A stretch of 64,000 bases of DNA, taken from assembly GCA_964410285.1 (NCBI GenBank), contig CAYPFR010000006.1, forward strand, positions 124,001 through 188,000, given 5' to 3'. The stretch comes from Fretibacter sp964410285 (GTDB lineage Bacteria; Pseudomonadota; Alphaproteobacteria; Caulobacterales; Maricaulaceae). Shown piece after piece: positions 6,909 through 15,074 of the stretch (the stretch's first letter is position 1; each line of letters begins with the position of its first letter). A program made the translations under genes and the position numbers. A model generated the notes under the pieces. The model was not told the origin of the DNA. It was given only the letters and a program-made list of their open reading frames with translations, and did no database searches.

Positions 6909-8621
6909 CTACTGTTTCTTTTTGAAAGCGTAACGCGCTTGCAGCTTGCCTGTATATTGATCGCCGCTAAAGCCTACACTGGCCCCAAAGTTCCAATGGT
7001 TATCACCGCGAATGGCAAAGGTACTACCAAAACCGACTTCGCCGCCATAAATGCCAATACCGCCGCTAAGCGCCGCCGCTTCATCACTATTAAGGTAAAG
7101 GTCTGGCAAGGCCACAACCGCCGCTGTCCCTGCAATTTGGTTTTGAATAATTTCAAATTGCGAAGCCAAGGCCGAACTAAAGTCATTGACCTGCTCCTCC
7201 AAGGATTGCACCCGAACGGTATTGTTCAAAATATCCGCTGAGTTCTGCGAAATCAAATCGCTATTGTTCAGGATGAGACGAGTATTCGCATTAATTCCAT
7301 CAACAATCGTTTGTGATCCAGTGGAATTAGACACTCTGACGTTCCGGATAGCCTCTGAGACCTTGCTGATATCACTCCCGAAACTGCCGTTTAAGACAGT
7401 GATTGCGCCTACATCACCCACTTGCTCGGAAATGATCTGCTGAACGGTCGCGGAAATCTCTGTGCGTGACACCCCATCAGCGCCCGGAGGACCCGCGGGA
7501 CCTTGTGGACCTTGTTCACCGTCCTGACCATCCTGACCGTCTTTACCGGCTGGGCCCGCTGGACCCGCAGGGCCTTGCGCGCCGTCCTCGCCGGCAGGAC
7601 CTTGCTCGCCTGGTTCGCCCTGCTCCCCATCCTGACCTGCTGGTCCTTGCTCTCCGTCCTGACCCGCAGGGCCTTGCGGCCCGATTGCACCGTCGGCGCC
7701 CGCTGGGCCCTGAGGACCGGTTGCGCCTGTCGCGCCCGTAGCCCCAATAGGACCTTGCGCACCATCTGCACCTGCAGGACCCTGAGGGCCAACTGCACCT
7801 GTGGCCCCAGTTTCACCCGCTGGGCCCTGAGGACCAACTGCACCTGTCGCGCCTGCCGGACCTGTGGCACCCGTTTCGCCTGCTGGACCTTGAGCACCGG
7901 TTGCGCCGGTCGCGCCCGTTTCACCTCGCGCCCCTCTTGGACCGATAGCACCGGCAACTCCACGATCACCTTGAGGACCGACTGCGCCTGTCGCGCCAGT
8001 TCTTCCGTCCTCGCCGGCTGGGCCAACCGGACCTGTCGCGCCTGCCGGACCTGTGGCACCCGCTTCGCCTGCTGGGCCTACAGGACCGGTTGCGCCGGTC
8101 GCGCCCGTTTCACCTCGCGCCCCTCTTGGACCGATAGAACCGGCAACTCCACGATCACCTTGAGGACCAACTGCGCCTGTCGCGCCCGTTTCACCTTGAG
8201 GACCTTGAGGACCGACTGCGCCTGTCGCACCCGTTTCACCTTGAGGACCCTGAGGACCAACTGCGCCGGTCGCGCCCGTTTCACCTTGAGGACCCTGAGG
8301 ACCAACTGCGCCGGTCGCGCCCGTCTCACCTTGAGGACCCTGAGGACCGACTGCGCCTGTCGCGCCAGTTCTTCCGTCCTCGCCGGCCGGGCCAACCGGA
8401 CCTGTCGCGCCTGCCGGACCTGTGGCACCCGTTTCGCCGGCCGGACCTACAGGACCGGGGGGACCGGGGGGACCTTCTGGGCCTGCAGGGCCGGGAATAC
8501 CTACATCTGCATAAGCGGTAGACGGCATTACCATGATCGCAAAGACTCCAATTGCGGCCATTGAAGATGTCATCATAAGTATTGTAAGAAATTTTTTGGG
8601 CGTTGCTTTTTTGACAAGCAT
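6909..8621 (-). CDS. Collagen-like surface protein with possible trimeric-autotransporter C-terminus
   Basis: A 570-residue protein. Residues 1-~38 look like a signal peptide ending near STAYADVG. From about residue 41 to 384 it is an almost unbroken run of Gly-X-Y triplets (GPPGPPGPVGP, then GATGAVGPQGPQGE and variants), the collagen triple-helix pattern. The last ~186 residues are helical/coiled (SSALASQFEIIQNQI) and end in a Gly- and aromatic-rich segment (LPDLYLN, GGIGIYGGEVGFG, GNHW-like turns, LQARYAF) resembling the four-strand YadA anchor. The final KKKQ departs from the usual terminal aromatic. It is probably a trimeric fibre anchored in the outer membrane, for adhesion or surface structure. 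No clear Shine-Dalgarno is seen at the ATG. Two 18-bp palindromes lie upstream. Confidence 0.85.
   Translation of the reverse strand: MLVKKATPKKFLTILMMTSSMAAIGVFAIMVMPSTAYADVGIPGPAGPEGPPGPPGPVGPAGETGATGPAGATGPVGPAGEDGRTGATGAVGPQGPQGETGATGAVGPQGPQGETGATGAVGPQGPQGETGATGAVGPQGPQGETGATGAVGPQGDRGVAGSIGPRGARGETGATGATGPVGPAGEAGATGPAGATGPVGPAGEDGRTGATGAVGPQGDRGVAGAIGPRGARGETGATGATGAQGPAGETGATGPAGATGAVGPQGPAGETGATGAVGPQGPAGADGAQGPIGATGATGATGPQGPAGADGAIGPQGPAGQDGEQGPAGQDGEQGEPGEQGPAGEDGAQGPAGPAGPAGKDGQDGQDGEQGPQGPAGPPGADGVSRTEISATVQQIISEQVGDVGAITVLNGSFGSDISKVSEAIRNVRVSNSTGSQTIVDGINANTRLILNNSDLISQNSADILNNTVRVQSLEEQVNDFSSALASQFEIIQNQIAGTAAVVALPDLYLNSDEAAALSGGIGIYGGEVGFGSTFAIRGDNHWNFGASVGFSGDQYTGKLQARYAFKKKQ
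7480..8500. repeat. Gly-X-Y coding repeat DNA with segmental duplications
   Basis: The DNA encoding the collagen triplets consists of 9-, 18- and 36-bp units built on GGACC/GCACC Gly codons (seen on the + strand). On top of this, a block at roughly 7846-7990 recurs nearly identically at 8036-8180. A block near 7990-8060 recurs near 8359-8430. Such nested direct repeats favour slippage and unequal recombination, so fibre length is probably variable between strains. Confidence 0.85.
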
Positions 8622-8719
8622 AAACGGAAAATTTTGAATGGTGGCCCCCAGAAGTAAGTCTGCCTACGGAATTGTAGGTCTCAGCGGGGAGTCGGTAACA
8701 AGAATGGCGGGGCGAATAA

Positions 8720-8737
8720 ATCACCCAAAAGGGTGAT
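8720..8737. promoter_or_regulatory. 18-bp palindromic operator candidate, copy 1
   Basis: ATCACCC-AAAA-GGGTGAT is a perfect 7-bp inverted repeat with a four-base spacer (20 bp with the flanking A/T). It lies ~99 bp upstream of the collagen-like start and ~83 bp before the MFS transporter start. A near-identical copy lies 106 bp away centre to centre. Confidence 0.7.
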
Positions 8738-8819
8738 TAAGGCGCTTTTAAGGCCTAATTTACACAATTTTTTAAGCCAAGGCGCGGGCAATGCCCTATT
8801 GCAACCCAAGGCTTTCATA

Positions 8820-10193
8820 ATGTTTATCACCCAAATGGGTGATTGTTTTTGGCATGAAATTCTATCACGCTTATTATTCAACAAAGAAAGCAGACCCATT
8901 CATCTCTCGCAAGACATAACACGGTTATCTTTTTGGCAGCTCTTTTGCTACGGGGCCTTATCCCTTCCGATTGCGATGGCCGGGTTTGCACTTGTGACCT
9001 ATATTCCAACATTCTACGCCGTAGATATGGGGTTAGGGCTAGGTGTCGTGGGGGCTGTCTTTGTGTGTGGCCGGGTTTTGGACGTTATCACAGACCCGAT
9101 TATCGGCTATCTAAGCGATAGAACGCAGTCTGCACTTGGACCGCGGCGGCCGTGGATGATCATTGGCATACCGCTTTTTTGTTTTGCGGCTTGGGCGTTA
9201 TTTATCCCGGTAAATACTCCCAATCTTTTTTATCTTATTGTTGCAAGCGGGGCCTATTTTTTATTTTATACGGCGCTGGACGTACCATATTCGGCGATAG
9301 GTTTGGAAATCTCCCCTTATATTCATGAGCGTTCCATACTCGCCAGTACGAAAGCTATCTTCCAAGTTATGGGCGCTATTTTTGCCGCCATTTTGCCCTT
9401 TATACTTGCGCTAAAAACCGAGCCATCTTTGCAAATTATGACGCAGATATTATGCGGCCTTTGCGTTCTTTTCCTTATTTTATTTCTGAAATATGTTCCG
9501 CAGAGAGAGAGTAGCGCCGTCATGGCACGGCCCGCATTTATTAAATCCATCAAATTGATATGGGGCAATCCCATTTACAGCCGCATGATCTTTGCATTTT
9601 TCATTATTCAATGCAGTAATGCCCTGCTCGCGGGGCTGACAGTTCTATTTGTGACGACCATTCTTGAAATGCCCAATCTGACAGGGCTTTTTCTGGGCGT
9701 CTTGTTTGTATCCTCAGCTCTCTTTTTACCTGTCTGGATATGGGTATCTAAAACATGGTCAAAAAAAGCCGCTTGGGCCAGTTCGATTATTATGGCTATA
9801 TGCATACTGACGACGGCCCCCTTTTTGAGCGTGGGCGACGTCATAGCCGCGCTTTTATTTAGCGCCTTTATCGGGGCCACTTTCGGATGCGATGCTATCA
9901 TGCCCACATCCATGCTTGCAGATATTATCTATAAAGATGAAACCAGTGGAAACGGGCGGCCCGCAGCCCTTTACCTTGCTATGAAAAATTCACTGTCCAA
10001 ACTCACATTCATCGCCCCAATGGGACTTGCCTTTCCGATGTTGGAGCGCGCTGGATTTGTGTCCGGCGAGACAAATTCGGCCGATGCGGTGGCCACACTT
10101 ATCTTCTTTTATGCGGGGTTACCGATCTTGTTACGGATTTTCGCGCTGGTTATCGTATGGAATTTACCCAAAACCGAGAGCCTATTTGACTAG
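8820..10193 (+). CDS. MFS transporter of the GPH (sugar:cation symporter) type
   Basis: About 457 residues with 12 hydrophobic segments. The signature DPIIGYLSDRTQSALGPRRP between TM2 and TM3 matches the glycoside-pentoside-hexuronide:cation symporter (MFS_2) family, which imports sugars or related solutes with Na+ or H+. The start is chosen at ATG 8820 (AAGG eight bases upstream); ATG 8835 is an alternative, and the frame is open further upstream to 8733. The second palindrome (8826-8843) falls within the first codons. The gene ends TAG immediately followed by the ATG of the histidine kinase, so the two are co-transcribed. Base composition appears more A+T-rich than in flanking housekeeping genes. 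Confidence 0.83.
   Translation: MFITQMGDCFWHEILSRLLFNKESRPIHLSQDITRLSFWQLFCYGALSLPIAMAGFALVTYIPTFYAVDMGLGLGVVGAVFVCGRVLDVITDPIIGYLSDRTQSALGPRRPWMIIGIPLFCFAAWALFIPVNTPNLFYLIVASGAYFLFYTALDVPYSAIGLEISPYIHERSILASTKAIFQVMGAIFAAILPFILALKTEPSLQIMTQILCGLCVLFLILFLKYVPQRESSAVMARPAFIKSIKLIWGNPIYSRMIFAFFIIQCSNALLAGLTVLFVTTILEMPNLTGLFLGVLFVSSALFLPVWIWVSKTWSKKAAWASSIIMAICILTTAPFLSVGDVIAALLFSAFIGATFGCDAIMPTSMLADIIYKDETSGNGRPAALYLAMKNSLSKLTFIAPMGLAFPMLERAGFVSGETNSADAVATLIFFYAGLPILLRIFALVIVWNLPKTESLFD
8826..8843. promoter_or_regulatory. 18-bp palindromic operator candidate, copy 2
   Basis: ATCACCC-AAAT-GGGTGAT differs from copy 1 only at the last spacer base. It overlaps the first codons of the MFS gene. The centre-to-centre spacing of 106 bp is close to ten helical turns, placing both sites on one DNA face, as expected for a looping repressor or cooperatively binding regulator. 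Confidence 0.65.
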
Positions 10194-11933
10194 ATGGCTG
10201 ATAGTGGATTTGATATCGAAACGGACCTGCAACCTATCAGGATAGAACAAGCACGCGCTATCAAGGCGAATGCCAAAAGGTCCGCGTTTATCGTCGAGAT
10301 TTCGGTCATAACCTACGCAATTTTAATTGCGGCATCCGTGTCCATCATGACAGGCATTGTTTGGTTTTTTGCGGCTAATTTTATGGTGTTTGTGACCCTG
10401 ATTTATGCGAAATTTCAAGCCGCAAATGGCATTACCAAAGATAATTACAAAGCCTATCTTCTCGGACATATATTTATCTGTGCCCTGACCGGAATGGTTT
10501 GGGGCGGATTTGCGATTTATATTTTTGATCTCAATCGTCCGTTTGCCTTTCTCGTGGCTGTAACCCTGCCTTCGATATTAACGGTCGGCGGCATGTTGCC
10601 AAGCTCCGTTTACCGTCCCGGCTATATCGCCCTGGCTATTTTCGCCCTCCTACCATTGGGGTTTTATTTGACCTTAACCTTAACCGGCACCAGCCGGATA
10701 TTTGGTCTAGGCATCATTCTATTTTTTGGTATGGGGATGCTCGCGAGTGCGCAGGCCGAACTCAATACGCGAGACGGCATTATGGCCCGCCGCGCAAAAG
10801 TCTTTTCCAAAAAACTTTATGAAAAAAGCTTGGAAGTTGAACGGGCAAATGCGGAAAAATCACAATTCCTTGCTTCGACCACCCATGATTTTTCGCAGCC
10901 CCTTCACGCCCAGGCCTACTATATCGAGGCTCTCGCCAAGCAGTTAAAAACAGCCGAACAAAAACAAATACTGGATAAGATCCGCGGGGCTTGGACAGCA
11001 CAAAAAGATCTTTTAGAGGGCTTGGCGGAGGTCACAAGATTAGATAGCGGCGCGATCGTTACCAAAGTTTCTCCGTTTGAAATTACCCCCGTTGTAGAAC
11101 AGATTATATCTGAATTGATGCCTGATGCGGTGGCCAAAGACCTCAATATTGAATCGCAATTAGATAATGAAATTGTCTTTAGTGATCCGGCCTTATTGGC
11201 GAGGATAATTCGAAATATCCTGCATAATGCGATCAAGTTTACAGATAAAAACGGCACCGTAAAAATATCGTCAGAGGCCCAAGACAAATATGTTCATTTA
11301 TCCATAACAGATACGGGCGAAGGCCTATCGCTTGAAGACCAAGAACGTGTCTTTCAAGCCTATTACCAATCCCCCGGCAACCGGCTTGCCTCTGGAAGTG
11401 GTTTAGGTTTAGCTATTGTGAAACGCTTGTGTGATCTTTTGGGAATAGAGTTCAGCCTTAAGTCAGAAAAAGGCAGCGGCACATGCTTTAGTTTAAAGCT
11501 ACCCATTTCTTCAGATAAGGTACCGGCTCCAGATCTTTCAAAGACGGAGGAGCTGACGTTCCATAACAACCCCTTTGTCGTTTTAGTGGACGACAATGAT
11601 GACATTCGTGACAGCATGCTCGCTGCATTAACGCGGTGGGGATTGAAAGTGATTGCGGCCCAAAATGGTCTGGAGGCGATCCAATCCTTGAGCAAAATGG
11701 GTGAGGCGCCCGCACTACTGATTGTAGATAAAAGATTGGAACATAACGAAGATGGCATAGAGACAATATCCGCATTACGAAACGCACTCTCCCAGGAAAC
11801 GGCAGCTATTTTGATGACAGGGGATGTGGCGGGCTTTCACGACATATCCGAAGAAGATAATATTCAAATTTTACTAAAACCTGTGATGCCGCCGGATCTC
11901 AAGCGCTTGATTTGGAAAAGTTTGCCGACCTAG
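10194..11933 (+). CDS. Hybrid sensor histidine kinase with C-terminal receiver
   Basis: 579 residues. Residues ~32-185 contain about six membrane-spanning helices without a sizeable periplasmic domain. A short coiled linker follows, then an H-box THDFSQPLHAQ with phospho-acceptor His231. The HATPase domain has N (ILHNAIKFTDKNG), G1 (ITDTGEGLS) and G2 (GSGLGLAIVKRL) boxes. A receiver domain begins near residue 462 (VVLVDDNDD), with the phospho-Asp in LIVDKRLE. The membrane-embedded sensor suggests it detects a membrane signal or the adjacent transporter. It starts directly after the MFS stop. Its stop overlaps the stop of the convergent response regulator in a shared CTAG. The likely partner is that regulator. 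Confidence 0.9.
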   Translation: MADSGFDIETDLQPIRIEQARAIKANAKRSAFIVEISVITYAILIAASVSIMTGIVWFFAANFMVFVTLIYAKFQAANGITKDNYKAYLLGHIFICALTGMVWGGFAIYIFDLNRPFAFLVAVTLPSILTVGGMLPSSVYRPGYIALAIFALLPLGFYLTLTLTGTSRIFGLGIILFFGMGMLASAQAELNTRDGIMARRAKVFSKKLYEKSLEVERANAEKSQFLASTTHDFSQPLHAQAYYIEALAKQLKTAEQKQILDKIRGAWTAQKDLLEGLAEVTRLDSGAIVTKVSPFEITPVVEQIISELMPDAVAKDLNIESQLDNEIVFSDPALLARIIRNILHNAIKFTDKNGTVKISSEAQDKYVHLSITDTGEGLSLEDQERVFQAYYQSPGNRLASGSGLGLAIVKRLCDLLGIEFSLKSEKGSGTCFSLKLPISSDKVPAPDLSKTEELTFHNNPFVVLVDDNDDIRDSMLAALTRWGLKVIAAQNGLEAIQSLSKMGEAPALLIVDKRLEHNEDGIETISALRNALSQETAAILMTGDVAGFHDISEEDNIQILLKPVMPPDLKRLIWKSLPT

Positions 11934-12610
11934 ATCAGACCCAGAACCTGCGCTTTCCTAACGCAAGCGGTACGTTTGTTGACCCCCAACTCTCGAAAAA
12001 TTTGTTTCAAATGGGTCTTAACCGTATTCTCGCTTATTGAAAGATTGCGGGCAATATCCTTATTCGCGCACCCATTTGCGATTAACCCTAGGACCTCGAT
12101 TTGCCGGACGCCTAACTTTGGCAATTTATCACAGCCGCCGCCGATGACATCATCTCGCTGGCTTTCCCCCGCGCCTTGATCCGGGATATAACGACCTGAA
12201 GCATCCCTAAAGAATGACCCGCCAGCAAGAACGGTTTTGATCGCCATAATTAAAACCTCGTTTTTGGCCGATTTTGGAACAAAACCATTTCCGCCTATGC
12301 GCCTGATATCTGCCGCAGGCGGCGGCGTGTTTATGCCGGATAAAATAATGAGAGGAATTGATTTTGACTGAGCCCTCAAAGCGCCTAGAAACGCCAAACC
12401 ATTCATCGTGTTCATGATCAAGTCGCATAAAACAAGATCGAAGACTCGTCCTTGCTCGACTTGTGTTAAGAGGCCGATCGGAGAGGCAAATCGGGACACT
12501 TTATAATTCGGATCAAGCCCCTCGATCAGTAAGGTAATTGCATCAAGAAACAGGATGTGATCGTCAACGATTGCAATTTCAATCTGAGAATTCATAATCT
12601 GCGCCCGCAT
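11930..12610 (-). CDS. LuxR/NarL-family response regulator
   Basis: 226 residues (221 if the ATG at 12595 is used; neither has a strong ribosome-binding site). An N-terminal receiver has the acidic pair in IAIVDDH and the phospho-Asp in LVLCDLIMN. A C-terminal LuxR-type HTH (VRQIEVLGLIANGCANKDIA, then SENTVKTHLKQIF) binds DNA. It faces the hybrid kinase tail to tail and is its likely phosphorelay output. It may act on the ATCACCC palindromes near 8720 and 8826, which is inference. No promoter element is obvious in the 187-bp gap upstream (12611-12797). Confidence 0.9.
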   Translation of the reverse strand: MRAQIMNSQIEIAIVDDHILFLDAITLLIEGLDPNYKVSRFASPIGLLTQVEQGRVFDLVLCDLIMNTMNGLAFLGALRAQSKSIPLIILSGINTPPPAADIRRIGGNGFVPKSAKNEVLIMAIKTVLAGGSFFRDASGRYIPDQGAGESQRDDVIGGGCDKLPKLGVRQIEVLGLIANGCANKDIARNLSISENTVKTHLKQIFRELGVNKRTACVRKAQVLGLI

Positions 12611-12797
12611 ATATTCTATTTATTATACGCCATGATCATCGGCATGTAAAAAAGAATGAGGCCTATTTTGCCTGAAATAGACGAATAATCGCGGGTGTAA
12701 AATGCCTCAATATAACGCTAAGGCGAAGCGCGCCGGTTTCAGATACAAATGCACGCAAGAGCATGCTTACGCGCAACTTGCCGGCGCAGGACTGACC

Positions 12798-13481
12798 CTA
12801 ACTCCAGCGGCCGTATCTCCGTCGGCGGCGCAGGCGCTTTTCACCGTAACGCAGCTTACCTAATACGTCTGCGGGATTTGGCCAGTGTTTCGTTTTTTCT
12901 TTAAACTCCCATTTGGCTTTTTCGAAGCGCATGACATCAGCAATTCGCGCATCCACAAAGGCGCGGCCCTCTCGTTTATCCGCACTGTTATCCGATAACC
13001 ACGCCATCAGGCTGCTGCTGAGCACGGCCGAGAGGATGGCGCGTTTAGAGTAATAATTGCTGTCCGTACTGGTATCGCCGATCGCGCGCCAAATCACATC
13101 TGCGGCGGCCCAAATTTGCGCAGCGCCCCGACCTGCCCCATCTGGCAGGCTGAGGCGGGCTGCGGCGCGCTTGGCCGCGGCCTCATAACCCGTGAGTGCA
13201 CTTAACCGCGCTGTCACGCCCGCGCTCACTTTATCTCTGATTTTCATCGCGTCCAGATCAAGGGTTTTTAGGTGGGCCTCCGCCGCGCGGTCAAGCTCCT
13301 CTGCCCAAAAGGACAGCAGCTCCAGCGGGCCATCTGGAAAATAAAGCGCATCTGATCCCTCTGGCAGGCCCGCGTCCTTGGCCGCTTTTAAAAGGGAAAG
13401 CCGCGTGAACCCCTCAAAGGGGGCACGCTTTAGCGCACACTCTAAAAGGGCGCGGCGGGCATTATAGGAAGGATCGCTCAT
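12798..13481 (-). CDS. COQ9-family protein (ubiquinone synthesis accessory)
   Basis: 227 residues. An N-terminal TetR-like helical part is followed by the COQ9 core with IGDTSTDSNYYSKRAILSAV and a WLSDNS/VDARIADVMRFEKAK tail, the hallmark of the family. COQ9 is a lipid-binding protein that presents ubiquinone precursors to COQ7. In many alphaproteobacteria this gene is divergent from rpsU. Here the upstream neighbour is instead the ABC permease gene on the same strand, so that linkage is lost. The C-terminus is very basic (RRRRR), unlike most members. Confidence 0.85.
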   Translation of the reverse strand: MSDPSYNARRALLECALKRAPFEGFTRLSLLKAAKDAGLPEGSDALYFPDGPLELLSFWAEELDRAAEAHLKTLDLDAMKIRDKVSAGVTARLSALTGYEAAAKRAAARLSLPDGAGRGAAQIWAAADVIWRAIGDTSTDSNYYSKRAILSAVLSSSLMAWLSDNSADKREGRAFVDARIADVMRFEKAKWEFKEKTKHWPNPADVLGKLRYGEKRLRRRRRYGRWS

Positions 13482-13559
13482 CCCTGCATTATAGCGTGCG
13501 ATGGCGTTCTCGTCACCTGCGACTAATCAACAGGCCCGGTGTCAAGACATTCTAGGCCG

Positions 13560-15074
13560 TTAGGCAGATTTACGGCGAAAAATCACCCGTTTGATCCATG
13601 CCATCGCGCCTTTAACGCCCGCACCCGACAAAACGCCGTAGCGGAACACACGCCCCGCCAGCATAATCACGCCAACAGACAAAAGCGCGAGAAAGCCAGC
13701 CGACAAAGCCAGCTCCCAAAATGGCGGATCGGACGGCAGCCGCGCAATCGCCGCAAAAGGCGCGCTCAGCGGGAACCAGCTTGCGAAGATCAAAATGGCG
13801 CTATCGGGATTTTTGATGCCCATGGGCACAACCAAAACACAGAGAGTCAGAACAATGACAATCGGCGTTGTGATCGTCTGGGCGTCCTGCATACTTTCGG
13901 CCAAGGCGCCCATAGCAATAAAGAGCGCGCCGTAAAACAAATAGCCAAGAACCAGAAAGAGCGGAAAGAAAACGGCCATTTTCCACGTAAAGGCCTGCTT
14001 GATCGCCGACCCTGTCTCCGCATCCCCAAAAAGAATAATCGCGATTACTCCGCCAATACCGATCACCAGATAGGGAAGCATCGCCGTCATCGTCAGCGCC
14101 GCAACGCCAATCAACTTACCTACGATGATCTCGCTGAAATGCGTGCTCGCGAGCATCATCTCAAGAAGCTTATTAAGCTTTTCCTCCAGCATAGAGGTCA
14201 GAAGCATATAGGCACCTGAGAAAACCGCGAGCCACAGCATCATCGCCATAATCCCTGCTACAAAATATGGCATTCTATCAAGCTGGGTGACTTTCTGCCC
14301 CCCCTCACCCGTGCTGATCTTCGCAGGGTTGAAAGCGCCGAAAACAAGCGCTTTATCCCGGCTCTCCTTCAGCCCATCTCGGCTTAGCTGACCTGACTGT
14401 AAATAGCGGGTCTCGGCCAAATCCCGAAAATATGACTTTGCCAGATTGGGCAGTTCAAATGCGTTGATTTGTGCGGACCAATAATCCACCTCTACCGCAG
14501 CTATCTGTTCAGCGGGGTCCTGATTTTTAGAGTCATTTTTTGCCGCGGCTTTGATATGCAGCACGCCGTTTAAAACAACATCCTCGCCTTTATATTTGAC
14601 GGTCTTTTCATGGGCGAGAAAAGTTTTAAGCGCGTCGATATCGGCAGCAGGCGGATCAACAAAAATGAGGTTTCGCTCTGGTAGTTTAACCTGATCACCA
14701 AGGCCCGGTACCTTGCCGTTTAAAAAACTCTTGCCCGCCTTCGCGCCGCCAGTTTTGATAATGTCCTCAAGCGCAGCGGCGTCACCCTCAGAGAGGGCGA
14801 CCTTGCCAATTTCCAGGACGGCGCGTTCCTCTCGCTCGTTGAAACGAGTTTCATATCGCGCGATCAGGGCGCGGCTGTGAACCCCCGTTTCATCAAAAAC
14901 CGCTTCATAACGGGGCGGTTCAAAATCAAGGTCAAGCTGGCTGCCAACCACCGCCAAAATGCCAAATATAAAGGGGAGAAAAAAGCTAATCCAAAATCCC
15001 CAAGTTTTGATATATCCCAGATAATCCCGCCGCGCGATCAGAAGCGCTCGCCGTATGTTTAAACGCTCGCTCAT
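13560..15074 (-). CDS. ABC-2 type transporter permease (NatB-like)
   Basis: 504 residues. There is one N-terminal TM segment after a short cytosolic start (RRDYLGYIKTWGFWISFFLP), then a large extracytoplasmic domain of ~230 residues, then about five C-terminal TM helices beginning near MPYFVAGIMAMMLWLAVF. This is the layout of NatB/ABC-2 export permeases, which with an ATPase export Na+, drugs or lipids. LEEKLNKLLEMMLAS is a conserved cytosolic loop of the family. Its start overlaps the 3' end of the ATPase gene by four bases (ATGA), so translation is coupled. Substrate unknown. Confidence 0.87.
   Translation of the reverse strand: MSERLNIRRALLIARRDYLGYIKTWGFWISFFLPFIFGILAVVGSQLDLDFEPPRYEAVFDETGVHSRALIARYETRFNEREERAVLEIGKVALSEGDAAALEDIIKTGGAKAGKSFLNGKVPGLGDQVKLPERNLIFVDPPAADIDALKTFLAHEKTVKYKGEDVVLNGVLHIKAAAKNDSKNQDPAEQIAAVEVDYWSAQINAFELPNLAKSYFRDLAETRYLQSGQLSRDGLKESRDKALVFGAFNPAKISTGEGGQKVTQLDRMPYFVAGIMAMMLWLAVFSGAYMLLTSMLEEKLNKLLEMMLASTHFSEIIVGKLIGVAALTMTAMLPYLVIGIGGVIAIILFGDAETGSAIKQAFTWKMAVFFPLFLVLGYLFYGALFIAMGALAESMQDAQTITTPIVIVLTLCVLVVPMGIKNPDSAILIFASWFPLSAPFAAIARLPSDPPFWELALSAGFLALLSVGVIMLAGRVFRYGVLSGAGVKGAMAWIKRVIFRRKSA

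Noticed and set aside
7480..8500. CRISPR-like periodic repeats
   Set aside because: The repeats are short, contiguous and in frame with Gly-X-Y coding. There are no unique spacers of constant length and no cas genes.
7503..8564. A 353-codon rightward frame opposite the collagen-like gene
   Set aside because: It is rich in Cys, Arg and Thr because it is the antisense of Gly-X-Y repeats. No start site, signal or family supports it. The leftward frame has a signal peptide and triplets.
13539..14219. A 226-codon rightward frame opposite the ABC permease
   Set aside because: His/Arg/Asn-rich antisense of a membrane protein; no plausible start or homology, whereas the permease overlaps its ATPase by ATGA.
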